Shown here piece after piece: positions 13,793 through 21,173 of a stretch of DNA of 32,233 nucleotides. Source of the DNA: Acetatifactor sp. (lineage in GTDB: Bacteria > Bacillota > Clostridia > Lachnospirales > Lachnospiraceae); NCBI GenBank assembly GCA_016293615.1, contig JAEDDX010000026.1, positions 1 through 32,233 on the forward strand. Direction: 5' to 3'. The notes below the pieces were generated by a model that was not told where the DNA came from, made no database searches, and saw nothing but the letters and a program-made list of their open reading frames with translations. Made by a program: the position numbers and the translations under genes. How positions within the stretch are numbered: position 1 is the stretch's first letter; every line of letters starts with the position of its first letter.

Positions 13793-13821
13793 TTCCCTTA
13801 TGGGAAGGAAGGTTATATACT
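13793..13821 (+). promoter_or_regulatory. Candidate xfp promoter
   Basis: TATACT (13816-13821) is a good -10. The -35 at 17 bp (TTCCCT, 13793) is poor and overlaps the dyad TTCCC-ttat-GGGAA, so activation or repression at that dyad is plausible. Confidence 0.4.
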
Positions 13822-13854
13822 AATCATTGGAAAAAATATAGGAGGAATTCACAT

Positions 13855-16227
13855 ATGACAAATGATTTCTTTTCAACCGAGCAGTATCTGTCTGATTTGA
13901 ATGCATATTGGAGAGCGGCAAACTATCTTGCGGCAACCCAGCTGTATCTGTTGGACAATCCTATGCTCAGAGAGCCCCTTACAAGAGACCAGATCAAGAA
14001 GAAGATCGTTGGTCACTGGGGAACAGTTCCCGGACAGAACTTCGTATATGCACACATGAACCGTGCCATCAACAAGTACGATCTGGACATGATTCTGATT
14101 TCCGGACCCGGACACGGCGGAAACTTCTTCGTTGCAAACTCTTACCTTGAGGGTACTTACAGCGAAGTATATCCCAACATCAGCAGAGATCTGGAAGGTC
14201 TGAAGAGACTGAACAAGCAGTTCTCCTTCCCCGGCGGTATCTCCAGCCATGTAGCTCCCGAAACGCCCGGCTCCATCAACGAGGGTGGTGAGCTTGGTTA
14301 CTCTATCGCTCATGCTTTCGGTGCAGTATTCGACAACCCTGATCTGATCGCTACCGTAATCGTAGGTGACGGTGAGGCTGAAACCGGCCCTCTTGCAACC
14401 GCTTGGCATTCCAATAAGTTCATCAATGCTAAGAATGACGGTGCAGTTCTTCCTATTTTACACTTGAATGAATATAAGATCAGCAACCCTACCGTATTGT
14501 CCCATATCTCCCATGACGAGCTCGAGAGCCTGTTCCATGGTTATGGCTGGAAGCCTGTTTTCGTAGAAGGCAGCGATCCTATGACAATGCACAAGCTTAT
14601 GGCTGCTGCAGTTGATACCTGTATTGAGGAGATCAAAGCAATCCAGAAGGCTGCAAGAGAAGACAATGTGACCGAGCGTCCTTTCTGGCCTATGATCGTT
14701 CTTCGTTCCCCTAAGGGCTGGACCGGTCCTAAGTTCGTTGACGGACTGAAGGTAGAAGGCTCCTTCCGTGCGCATCAGGTTCCCATCACCATGGAGAAGC
14801 CTGAGCATCTCGGAATGCTGGAAGAGTGGCTGAGAAGCTACAAGCCCGAGGAACTGTTCGACGAGGATGGCCAGCTGATCGAGAGACTCCGCTACATCGC
14901 TCCCAAGGGTGACAGAAGAATCTCTGCAAACCCTCACGCCAACGGCGGTAAGCTCCTTCGCGACCTGCGTCTCCCTGACTTCAGAGACTACGCTGTAGAT
15001 GTTAAGGTTCCCGGACAGACCCAGACCCAGGATATGATCGAGTTGGGCGGCTTCGTGCGCGACATCTTCAAACTGAACAAGGAATCCAAGAACTTCCGTA
15101 TCTTCGGACCCGACGAGACCATGTCCAACCGTCTCTACAAGGTATTCGAGGAGACCAAGCGTGACTGGAACGGCGACTATCATGAGGCAGATGAGGATCT
15201 TGCACTTGACGGTAGAATTATGGACTCTTATCTTTCCGAGCATATGTGCGAAGGTTGGTTAGAGGGATATCTGCTGACCGGCCGTCACGGATTCTTCGCT
15301 TCCTACGAAGCATTCATCCGTGTCGTAGACTCCATGTGTGCGCAGCATGCGAAGTGGCTGAAGGTTACCAGCGAGCTCCCCTGGAGAGCAAAGATCGCTT
15401 CCCTGAACCTGATCCTTACCTCCAATGTATGGCAGCAGGACCACAACGGCTTCACACATCAGGATCCCGGTTTCCTGGATCATATTGCAAATAAAAAGGC
15501 AGATGTTGTACGTATGTACCTTCCCCCCGATGCAAACTGTCTGCTTTCCTGCTTCGATCACTGCGTACGTTCCAAGAACTATGTCAATGTTATCGTTGCA
15601 TCCAAGCATCCCAGCGATCAGTGGCTGACCATGGATCAGGCTGTGAAGCATTGTACACAGGGTATCGGCATCTGGGATTGGGCTTCCAACGACCAGGGTC
15701 AGGAACCCGATGTCGTACTTGCCTGCTGTGGTGACACACCTACCAAGGAAGCACTCGCTGCAGTTACCATTCTGCGCGACAACCTTCCCGAGATCAAGAT
15801 CCGTTTCGTAAATGTGGTTGACCTGATGAAGCTTGAGCCCCATACAAAGCATCCTCACGGTCTGACCGATGTGGATTACGATGCACTGTTCACAAAGGAT
15901 AAGCCCATCATCTTCGCATTCCACGGCTATCCTACTCTCGTTCACGAGCTGACCTACAACCGTACCAACCGCAACTTAAGCGTTCACGGTTATCAGGAGG
16001 AGGGTACCATTACCACTCCTTTCGACATGAGAGTGCAGAACGAGATCGACAGATATCATCTTGTAATGGATATCATTAACCACCTTCCTCAGCTTGGAAA
16101 CCGCGGTGCATACCTGCTTCAGCAGATGCGTGATACTCTGGTTGCACATGACCAGTATATCAGCACCTACGGACAGGATCTTCCTGAGGTACGTGACTGG
16201 AAGTGGCACACTCCTGAAAATAACTAA
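13855..16227 (+). CDS. xfp: Phosphoketolase (xylulose-5-P/fructose-6-P)
   Basis: A 790-aa thiamine-diphosphate enzyme, typical length. It splits xylulose-5-phosphate or fructose-6-phosphate with phosphate, giving acetyl phosphate plus glyceraldehyde-3-phosphate or erythrose-4-phosphate. Family signatures are seen: HWGTVPG (54-60), ISGPGHGG (82-89), SHVAPETPGS (131-140), the thiamine-binding GDGEAETGPLATAW (171-184) and HQDPGF in the second half. AGGAGG lies ahead of the ATG. Codon use is highly biased (many CCC, TAC, ATC, AAG), as expected for a strongly expressed central enzyme. It is followed by two hairpins and is monocistronic. It links to the fructose operon downstream through fructose metabolism. 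Confidence 0.97.
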   Translation: MTNDFFSTEQYLSDLNAYWRAANYLAATQLYLLDNPMLREPLTRDQIKKKIVGHWGTVPGQNFVYAHMNRAINKYDLDMILISGPGHGGNFFVANSYLEGTYSEVYPNISRDLEGLKRLNKQFSFPGGISSHVAPETPGSINEGGELGYSIAHAFGAVFDNPDLIATVIVGDGEAETGPLATAWHSNKFINAKNDGAVLPILHLNEYKISNPTVLSHISHDELESLFHGYGWKPVFVEGSDPMTMHKLMAAAVDTCIEEIKAIQKAAREDNVTERPFWPMIVLRSPKGWTGPKFVDGLKVEGSFRAHQVPITMEKPEHLGMLEEWLRSYKPEELFDEDGQLIERLRYIAPKGDRRISANPHANGGKLLRDLRLPDFRDYAVDVKVPGQTQTQDMIELGGFVRDIFKLNKESKNFRIFGPDETMSNRLYKVFEETKRDWNGDYHEADEDLALDGRIMDSYLSEHMCEGWLEGYLLTGRHGFFASYEAFIRVVDSMCAQHAKWLKVTSELPWRAKIASLNLILTSNVWQQDHNGFTHQDPGFLDHIANKKADVVRMYLPPDANCLLSCFDHCVRSKNYVNVIVASKHPSDQWLTMDQAVKHCTQGIGIWDWASNDQGQEPDVVLACCGDTPTKEALAAVTILRDNLPEIKIRFVNVVDLMKLEPHTKHPHGLTDVDYDALFTKDKPIIFAFHGYPTLVHELTYNRTNRNLSVHGYQEEGTITTPFDMRVQNEIDRYHLVMDIINHLPQLGNRGAYLLQQMRDTLVAHDQYISTYGQDLPEVRDWKWHTPENN

Positions 16228-16280
16228 TATCGCCGAAAGCATCCGTGCTCAAACGAGACAACGAATGGAACTGCCGGAAC

Positions 16281-16298
16281 CGGGAGAGCATTCTCCCG
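16281..16298 (+). repeat. Hairpin after xfp
   Basis: CGGGAGA-gcat-TCTCCCG, a perfect 7-bp stem just before the terminator. It may protect the xfp mRNA 3' end. Confidence 0.45.
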
Positions 16299-16302
16299 AG
16301 AA

Positions 16303-16340
16303 AAACGCCCTCTGCGAGATTTTGCAGGGGGCGTTTGTTG
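16303..16340 (+). terminator. xfp terminator
   Basis: The stem AAACGCCCTCTGC pairs with GCAGGGGGCGTTT around an 8-nt loop (gagatttt), followed by a short T-rich tail. It ends the xfp transcript just before the next promoter. Confidence 0.8.
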
Positions 16341-16347
16341 TGATTGG

Positions 16348-16376
16348 TTGAATATTTCTTCCACATCCTGTATAAT
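16348..16376 (+). promoter_or_regulatory. Promoter for the 16460 gene
   Basis: TTGAAT (16348-16353), exactly 17 bp, and a perfect TATAAT (16371-16376). Confidence 0.75.
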
Positions 16377-16432
16377 GAAGAAAACGGGTTGTAATAGCGT
16401 TCGGATAATCATGATATACAGCGAAGAAAGGG

Positions 16433-16447
16433 CGGGAGAAGCTCCCG
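16433..16447 (+). other. Hairpin at the ribosome binding site
   Basis: CGGGAG-aag-CTCCCG is a perfect 6-bp stem ending at the GAGGGTGG region 13 nt before ATG 16460. It may lower translation or hide the ribosome binding site. Confidence 0.4.
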
Positions 16448-16459
16448 AGGGTGGCCAGT

Positions 16460-17428
16460 ATGAAAGAAAAAACAACCTATTTCGTAACCAAAAAGTTCGT
16501 GATCGGCATTCTGCTGCTTGTGCTTTGCCTGCCGACGCTTCTTTATGCAAACGCAGCTCAGACGAAGGTCAAGGAAGCGAAAAACCTGAGCGAGCTGACC
16601 ACGACCAATCTGCGCGAGGGCGATTATGTGCTGTGCTCCATTGACCGGTATCTGGCAAAGCACAGCGGAAGAAGCGACCGTTATTCCGGCATCGGAGATT
16701 CGCTGATCGGCTATTCCGGAAAATACTGTACCTATACCGTGCAGCTTTCTGACGAGAGATACCTCAGGGTCAAAATCAGTGACACGGATGCGGTAGAAGC
16801 GCTCAATCGCTTTCAGTTTGAGGAGGTGCCGGATGATCAGTTCACATTCGGAACCGGAGCGCCGGTTACTTTCTATTGCGTGATCAACAAAGCTGAGGAT
16901 GCCAATCTGTCCTGGTATCAGGATGTGGAAAATTTTGACCCCAATACAGTCATCGCCAATTATGTGATCTGTGAGACCAATGTCACCATCTTCGGAAGAC
17001 TTCAGATAGCGGCCATTGCGGGGCTGATTTTTGGAGTGGCTTTGATTATCGTTTCCGGCGGTATCAGGAAGAAAGCGGTTCAGGTGTCGGAATATCGACC
17101 CATCGGGGAACAGACGCCGGCATTTGCCCAGTACAAACAGCCGGTTCAGCCTGCCTATTTTGTGGCGCAGAACCCTTCCTGGACGAAGACCGAGTCGAAA
17201 GAGGAGGAAAAAGCAAAGCCCGACGGTGAGGGAGAGAGCGCGAAGGCACCCGAGAGTGCAGAAGCAAAGCCGGATGAGCAGGGGGATGGCGCGAAGGCGC
17301 CCGAGAGTGCAGAAGCAAAGCCCGACGGTGAGGGAGAGAGCGCGAAGGCGCCCGAGGCGTCAGAAATGAAGACTGAAGAACAGAAGCCGACCGAGACAAA
17401 GCCGACCGAGACAAAACCGGAAGCTTAA
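16460..17428 (+). CDS. Two-pass membrane protein with repetitive charged tail
   Basis: 322 aa. The first span is at about 13-30, after basic residues, then an extracellular domain of about 150 residues and a second span at about 180-200 (LQIAAIAGLIFGVALIIVSG). A cytosolic tail follows. The tail has three 17-residue repeats (AKPDGEGESAKAPESAE and variants) and then KPTET repeats, so it is acidic, Ala/Pro-rich and disordered. The extracellular part (REGDYVLCSIDRYL, YTVQLSDERYLRVKISDTD) recalls small membrane proteins common in Lachnospiraceae, but I cannot name a family. I prefer ATG 16460 over GTG 16451. The gene has its own promoter and terminator. Function unknown. Confidence 0.8.
   Translation: MKEKTTYFVTKKFVIGILLLVLCLPTLLYANAAQTKVKEAKNLSELTTTNLREGDYVLCSIDRYLAKHSGRSDRYSGIGDSLIGYSGKYCTYTVQLSDERYLRVKISDTDAVEALNRFQFEEVPDDQFTFGTGAPVTFYCVINKAEDANLSWYQDVENFDPNTVIANYVICETNVTIFGRLQIAAIAGLIFGVALIIVSGGIRKKAVQVSEYRPIGEQTPAFAQYKQPVQPAYFVAQNPSWTKTESKEEEKAKPDGEGESAKAPESAEAKPDEQGDGAKAPESAEAKPDGEGESAKAPEASEMKTEEQKPTETKPTETKPEA
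17213..17365 (+). repeat. Three tandem 51-bp coding repeats
   Basis: Units at 17213-17263, 17264-17314 and 17315-17365 encode the 17-residue tail repeats. Units 1 and 3 are closer to each other than to unit 2 at DNA level, so copy number is likely to vary among strains. Confidence 0.85.
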
Positions 17429-17439
17429 GTATGAAAAAC

Positions 17440-17475
17440 AGGACCGAAGAGCCGCAAACTCTTCGGTCCTTTATT
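17440..17475. terminator. Strong terminator between convergent genes
   Basis: Perfect 12-bp stem AGGACCGAAGAG/CTCTTCGGTCCT with a 7-nt loop and TTTATT tail. It serves the membrane-protein gene. Confidence 0.85.
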
Positions 17476-17631
17476 GTATAGGGAACGTCATTCCTAAAAA
17501 CGCTCCGCGGGGATGCGCACTCGCGCGGACTGAAATCTGTCGCATGTGCGACCGCGCTCGGCGCGGGAGTTTTGCAAGCGAAACTCTTTTCAGGAAAGCA
17601 GTTCGGGAAAGCAGTTCAGGAAGGGAGTTCC
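17476..17631. repeat. GC-rich spacer with three 13-bp tandem repeats
   Basis: After a GC-rich hairpin-prone stretch (around 17505-17570) come GGAAAGCAGTTCG, GGAAAGCAGTTCA and GGAAGGGAGTTCC (17593-17631). The last two span the end of the minus-strand methyltransferase gene, whose stop is at 17616-17618. The repeats therefore shape its C-terminus. Confidence 0.6.
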
Positions 17632-18473
17632 CGGTGATTGCCCAGTTCCCAGAAGGCGACTGCACCGGCGGCGGCGACATTCAGGGAATCCACGCCGTTG
17701 GACATCGGTATTTTTATGGTATAGTCACATGCATCGATCGTGGCTTGCCGAAGGCCTTCTCCTTCGGTGCCCATGACGATGGCAAGCTTTTCGGTGCTTT
17801 TCAGGCGCGGATCTCTTAAGGAGACGGAGTCCTCCTTCAGCGCCATGGCGGCAGTCGTAAATCCGAGTGCTTTCAGCGAGGAGATATGGCAGGCCGAACT
17901 GTCCTGCGGGCCTTCCTGCACCATTTTCCCGGGGAAATAGGTCCAGGGAATCAGGAAGACATTGCCGACGCTGACCCGGACGGCTCTTTTTTGAAGAGGG
18001 TCAGCGCAGCCGGTCGTGAGAAGCACGGCATCGATGTTCAGGGCAGCAGCACTTCGGAAGATGGCACCGACATTGGTCGGATTCATGACATTTTCCAGGA
18101 CAACGACACGCGTAGCCCCGTCAAGCACTGTTTCGACAGCCGGCAGTGTCTTCCGGCGCATGGCGCATTGCATTCCACGGGTCAACTGAAAACCGCCAAT
18201 CTGCCCTAAGACAGAGTCAGGAGCCGTATAGACCGGCAGATTGCCGTACCCGGAGAGAATCTCTGCGGCGCGGCCGGTCAGTTGTTTCCTACACGCGAGA
18301 ACGGACAGAGGCTCATAACCGGCAGCGAGGGCGCGCTCGATCACATTGGGACTTTCCGCCAGAAAAATACCCGGAGCCGGCTCAAAATAATGGTACAGCT
18401 GCTTTTCTGACAGGTTGGCGTAGAAAGCCAGCTCAGGGGCATCGATCGAATGGATTTCTGTTACAGGGTTCAT
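17616..18473 (-). CDS. TrmH/SpoU-family RNA 2'-O-methyltransferase
   Basis: A 285-aa SPOUT-class RNA methyltransferase that uses SAM to methylate a ribose 2'-OH in rRNA or tRNA. Motif 1 is ENVMNPTNVGAIFRSAAAL (about 126-144), motif 2 IVMGTEGEGL and motif 3 IPMSNGVDSLNVAAAGAV. The N-terminal part (about 1-100) is a substrate-binding domain of the RNA 2'-O ribose methyltransferase type. The start is supported by AAAGGTGGGG and a -35/-10 pair on the minus strand. The last residues are encoded by 13-bp tandem repeats. The exact nucleotide target cannot be assigned. Confidence 0.92.
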   Translation of the reverse strand: MNPVTEIHSIDAPELAFYANLSEKQLYHYFEPAPGIFLAESPNVIERALAAGYEPLSVLACRKQLTGRAAEILSGYGNLPVYTAPDSVLGQIGGFQLTRGMQCAMRRKTLPAVETVLDGATRVVVLENVMNPTNVGAIFRSAAALNIDAVLLTTGCADPLQKRAVRVSVGNVFLIPWTYFPGKMVQEGPQDSSACHISSLKALGFTTAAMALKEDSVSLRDPRLKSTEKLAIVMGTEGEGLRQATIDACDYTIKIPMSNGVDSLNVAAAGAVAFWELGNHRELPS

Positions 18474-18499
18474 TATTTTTCCCCACCTTTCTTCCTTCC

Positions 18500-18528
18500 A
18501 ATATACTGGATTCGGGGCAAAGCTACAA
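18500..18528 (-). promoter_or_regulatory. Promoter of the RNA methyltransferase gene
   Basis: On the minus strand TTGTAG, 17 bp, TATATT. It is divergent from the promoter of the M42 peptidase gene. Confidence 0.65.
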
Positions 18529-18538
18529 TCATTTTTTA

Positions 18539-18567
18539 TTTTATTCTTTTCGGCGTTGTGCTATAAT
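18539..18567 (+). promoter_or_regulatory. Candidate promoter of the M42 peptidase operon
   Basis: A perfect TATAAT (18562-18567) with a weak -35 (TTTTAT) at 17 bp. The leader to the ATG at 18694 is long, about 120 nt, and includes a GGCAGGCCGGGC stretch. Confidence 0.5.
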
Positions 18568-18693
18568 AAGAAAAATACCTTTTCGAAACGGTGTTCCCGG
18601 CAGGCCGGGCGTAACTGCACGGGACGGTAGGGAGAAGCCGCGGCATGGCTTCATCCCTTGCGTACTGTTTCAAAGGAGAGATGAGGAGTTCAT

Positions 18694-19713
18694 ATGGAGC
18701 AGTATTTTTTATACATTACGGAAGAATTGAAACATTTGACAGCCATTCCGAGTCCCAGCGGCTTTACGAAGGATGTGGCCGCCTATGTCATGAAGACCTT
18801 GTCGGACATGGGATATGCGCCTGAGTGTTCCCGAAAGGGAAATGTCAGCGTCTGCATCGGCGGGGAGGGTGCGCCCCTGGTTCTGGCGGCGCATCTGGAT
18901 ACTCTGGGCGCCATGGTGCGTGCCGTCAAAGGCAACGGAAGACTCCGCCCCACCACCCTGGGAGGACACCGTTGGCAGACTGCGGACGGTGAGAACTGTA
19001 CCGTACATACCCGTGACGGCAAGGTTTACACAGGCGTGGTGTTAAACAGAGAGCCCTCCGTGCATGTGGCGGATAAGGATGTGGAAGCAAGCGAGGGCAA
19101 TATGGAGATCCTTCTGGATGAAAATGTGTTCACCGCGGAGGATACCGCGAAGCTCGGCATCCGTGTCGGAGATATCATTTCCATGGATCCGCGGACCGTG
19201 GTGACAAAGAGCGGCTATATTAAGAGCCGGTTCCTGGACGATAAGCTTTCTGCGGCAATTCTCCTCGGTCTGGCCGGGGCCGTGAAGGACGGCGCGGTCA
19301 GACTGAAGCGCAAGGTGACACTGCTCTTTACCGTCTACGAGGAGGTCGGACACGGAGGCTCGTTCATTCCTGCGGATACCGAAGAAATGATTTCCGTGGA
19401 TATGGGGTGTGTCGGGGATGATCTTACATGCACGGAGCGGATGGTTTCCATCTGTGCAAAGGATTCCGGCGGTCCCTACAACTATGATGTGGTTTCGGCG
19501 TTGGTCAGGACTGCCGAGGAGGAAAAGCTTTCCTATGCCGTTGATATCTATCCTCACTATGGTTCTGATGTCGAAGCATCCCTGCGCGCAGGCTACGATA
19601 TCCGGCACGGTCTGATCGGTCCGGGCGTCTACGCTTCCCACAATTACGAGCGCTCCCATACGGAAGGCGTGAAAAATACCTTCCTGCTGCTGGCGGCGTA
19701 TGTGCAAAAGTAA
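18694..19713 (+). CDS. M42-family metallopeptidase
   Basis: A 339-aa cytosolic aminopeptidase of the M42 (glutamyl/deblocking aminopeptidase, FrvX/YsdC-like) family. Metal and catalytic residues appear in order: His67 and Asp69 (AAHLDTLG), the bridging aspartate in SRFLDDKLS, the Glu pair in YEEVGHGG, the aspartate in SVDMG, and the terminal histidine in SHNYERSHTEG. It trims peptides from the N-terminus. AGATGAGGAG precedes the start. The TPR-like gene begins 57 bp after its stop, so they may be cotranscribed. Confidence 0.93.
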   Translation: MEQYFLYITEELKHLTAIPSPSGFTKDVAAYVMKTLSDMGYAPECSRKGNVSVCIGGEGAPLVLAAHLDTLGAMVRAVKGNGRLRPTTLGGHRWQTADGENCTVHTRDGKVYTGVVLNREPSVHVADKDVEASEGNMEILLDENVFTAEDTAKLGIRVGDIISMDPRTVVTKSGYIKSRFLDDKLSAAILLGLAGAVKDGAVRLKRKVTLLFTVYEEVGHGGSFIPADTEEMISVDMGCVGDDLTCTERMVSICAKDSGGPYNYDVVSALVRTAEEEKLSYAVDIYPHYGSDVEASLRAGYDIRHGLIGPGVYASHNYERSHTEGVKNTFLLLAAYVQK

Positions 19714-19770
19714 CCGGACGGCGGGCAAAGCTGCGAAACGCTGTGCCGGAAGAGATGGAAGAGGGCAGAA

Positions 19771-20523
19771 ATGGTAACCGAGAATGGTAAAATAACCCCG
19801 GTGGATGTCACCGGTATGTCAGATGAGGCTATCCTGGCGGCAGTCAGGGAGCAGAGACGAATAGAAGAAATGATGCAGGAGGACTATGCCCTGGGCGTCG
19901 GCAATGTGGACCCGATGGTTCTGTCGGAATGCTCCAGGCAGTGTGCCGTCCTGTATAGAAGCCTGAGAAACAACAAGGATGCCAGACGCTTTTACCGCAG
20001 GGCGATCTCGACGATGGAGGACTGCGTCGCCGCGAAGCCCCGGGCGGAGTTTTGCGAGAGATTGTACGCAATCTGCCTGGAAGCCGGTGAGTTTGAAGAG
20101 AGTGTGCCCTCCATGCCGGGTGCCAAGCTCTGTTACCTGAAGGCGGCAGACAGTGCACAGCAGCTGGCAAAGCTGACACAGGCTAAGGAAGCGCACAGGA
20201 GCCGGCTGGAGATGACAGCCCGCGTTGCCATGATCAATCAGAGGGAAGGCCTGCTGGAGGAGGCTGAGATGCTCTACGGGGATTGCAGAAAGATAGCGGA
20301 AGGCATTGCGACCGGGGCGCAGTCCGCGGAGGCGTATCAGGCAGTGGCCCGCATTTATCTTAAGATCGCGGATGTGAATGTTGCCCAGAAGGATTTTGAG
20401 AAGGCCAGGCTCTTTTACCGCAACTGCTGCGAGATTCTGGAGCTGTTGATTTACTACGGCGATGCACAGGCAGCCGAAGAACTGGAGAGAATCAGGGCGA
20501 TGCTGCAGACACTTCCCGCGTAG
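19771..20523 (+). CDS. TPR-like helical protein, hypothetical
   Basis: 250 aa, wholly helical, soluble. Repeat-like helices with TPR spacing are visible: CSRQCAVLYRSLRNNKDARRFYRRAI, MINQREGLLEEAEMLYGDC, and YLKIADVNVAQKDFEKARLFYRNC (each abridged). Such proteins act as protein-binding scaffolds. There is no signal peptide or catalytic motif. A GAAGAGGG ribosome binding site lies ahead of ATG 19771. It probably shares a transcript with the peptidase gene. The specific partner is unknown. Confidence 0.75.
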   Translation: MVTENGKITPVDVTGMSDEAILAAVREQRRIEEMMQEDYALGVGNVDPMVLSECSRQCAVLYRSLRNNKDARRFYRRAISTMEDCVAAKPRAEFCERLYAICLEAGEFEESVPSMPGAKLCYLKAADSAQQLAKLTQAKEAHRSRLEMTARVAMINQREGLLEEAEMLYGDCRKIAEGIATGAQSAEAYQAVARIYLKIADVNVAQKDFEKARLFYRNCCEILELLIYYGDAQAAEELERIRAMLQTLPA

Positions 20524-20558
20524 ATTATGGGGAAAATGCACAATATTAAGGCCGTTTA

Positions 20559-20587
20559 TTGACATCGCATACTAAATATTGTAGAAT
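20559..20587 (+). promoter_or_regulatory. Strong sigma-A-type promoter
   Basis: Perfect TTGACA (20559-20564), 17 bp, TAGAAT (20582-20587). It drives the small membrane protein at 20658. Confidence 0.85.
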
Positions 20588-20657
20588 AAAATGGTATAAA
20601 ACGATGAAGCGGCGAACCTTTCAGATTCGCCTGCGAAAAGAGAGGAAGGATTTGGGT

Positions 20658-21083
20658 ATGAGAAAAACACGTTTGGGGATTTCTGTCGGTTTGTTGGGAG
20701 CTGCTTTGTTCTTCGTGGCACAGTTCTCCGGTTATCTTGGGGTGATTCTGATTGGAGGCTATATTCTTTTGTTTGAAGAGAATGCATGGCTGAAGAAGAG
20801 TGCGGTGAAGGCTATGGCAGTGCTTTTGCTGTTCTCGTTTGCAATTGCCGTTTTGGGTCTGATTCCGGACTGCTTCAATGTCATTGACAGTATTCTCGGC
20901 ATCTTCAAGGGAAGCTTTAACATTGCATTCATCTCCAGAATTATTTCCTGCCTTACTACGATTCTGAGATTTGTTGAGAAGCTTCTGTTCCTCGGTCTTG
21001 GACTGAAGGCATTCAACCAGGGTACGATTCCTGTGCCTTTTGTGGATTCTCTTGTTGAGAAGGGTATGAGCGACGAGGAGTAA
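20658..21083 (+). CDS. Small membrane protein, hypothetical
   Basis: A 141-aa integral membrane protein. Hydrophobic segments lie at about 7-40 (probably two short spans), 48-68 and 108-123, and the tail is acidic (SLVEKGMSDEE). The longer open frame from 20559 is rejected: it starts inside the promoter, and ATG 20658 has AGGAAGGA at ideal spacing. I do not recognise the family. Its own promoter and terminator make it a single-gene unit. Confidence 0.75.
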   Translation: MRKTRLGISVGLLGAALFFVAQFSGYLGVILIGGYILLFEENAWLKKSAVKAMAVLLLFSFAIAVLGLIPDCFNVIDSILGIFKGSFNIAFISRIISCLTTILRFVEKLLFLGLGLKAFNQGTIPVPFVDSLVEKGMSDEE

Positions 21084-21104
21084 TCAGTCATAGTTGACAA
21101 TAAG

Positions 21105-21136
21105 AAAAGGAGACAGGCTTGTCCTATCTCCTTTTT
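21105..21136 (+). terminator. Terminator after the small membrane protein
   Basis: AAAAGGAGA pairs with TCTCCTTTT, with an inner AGG/CCT pair, followed by T residues. Confidence 0.8.
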
Positions 21137-21173
21137 ATGTTTTCGGAGGTTTTGTAAAAGGGGGAATAGCAGA

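Noticed and set aside
17213..17365. CRISPR-like array
   Set aside because: The 51-bp units are contiguous, in frame and coding, with no unique spacers.
20559..20657. N-terminal extension of the small membrane protein
   Set aside because: It overlaps a strong promoter (TTGACA-17-TAGAAT), so it would not be transcribed. ATG 20658 has a proper ribosome binding site.
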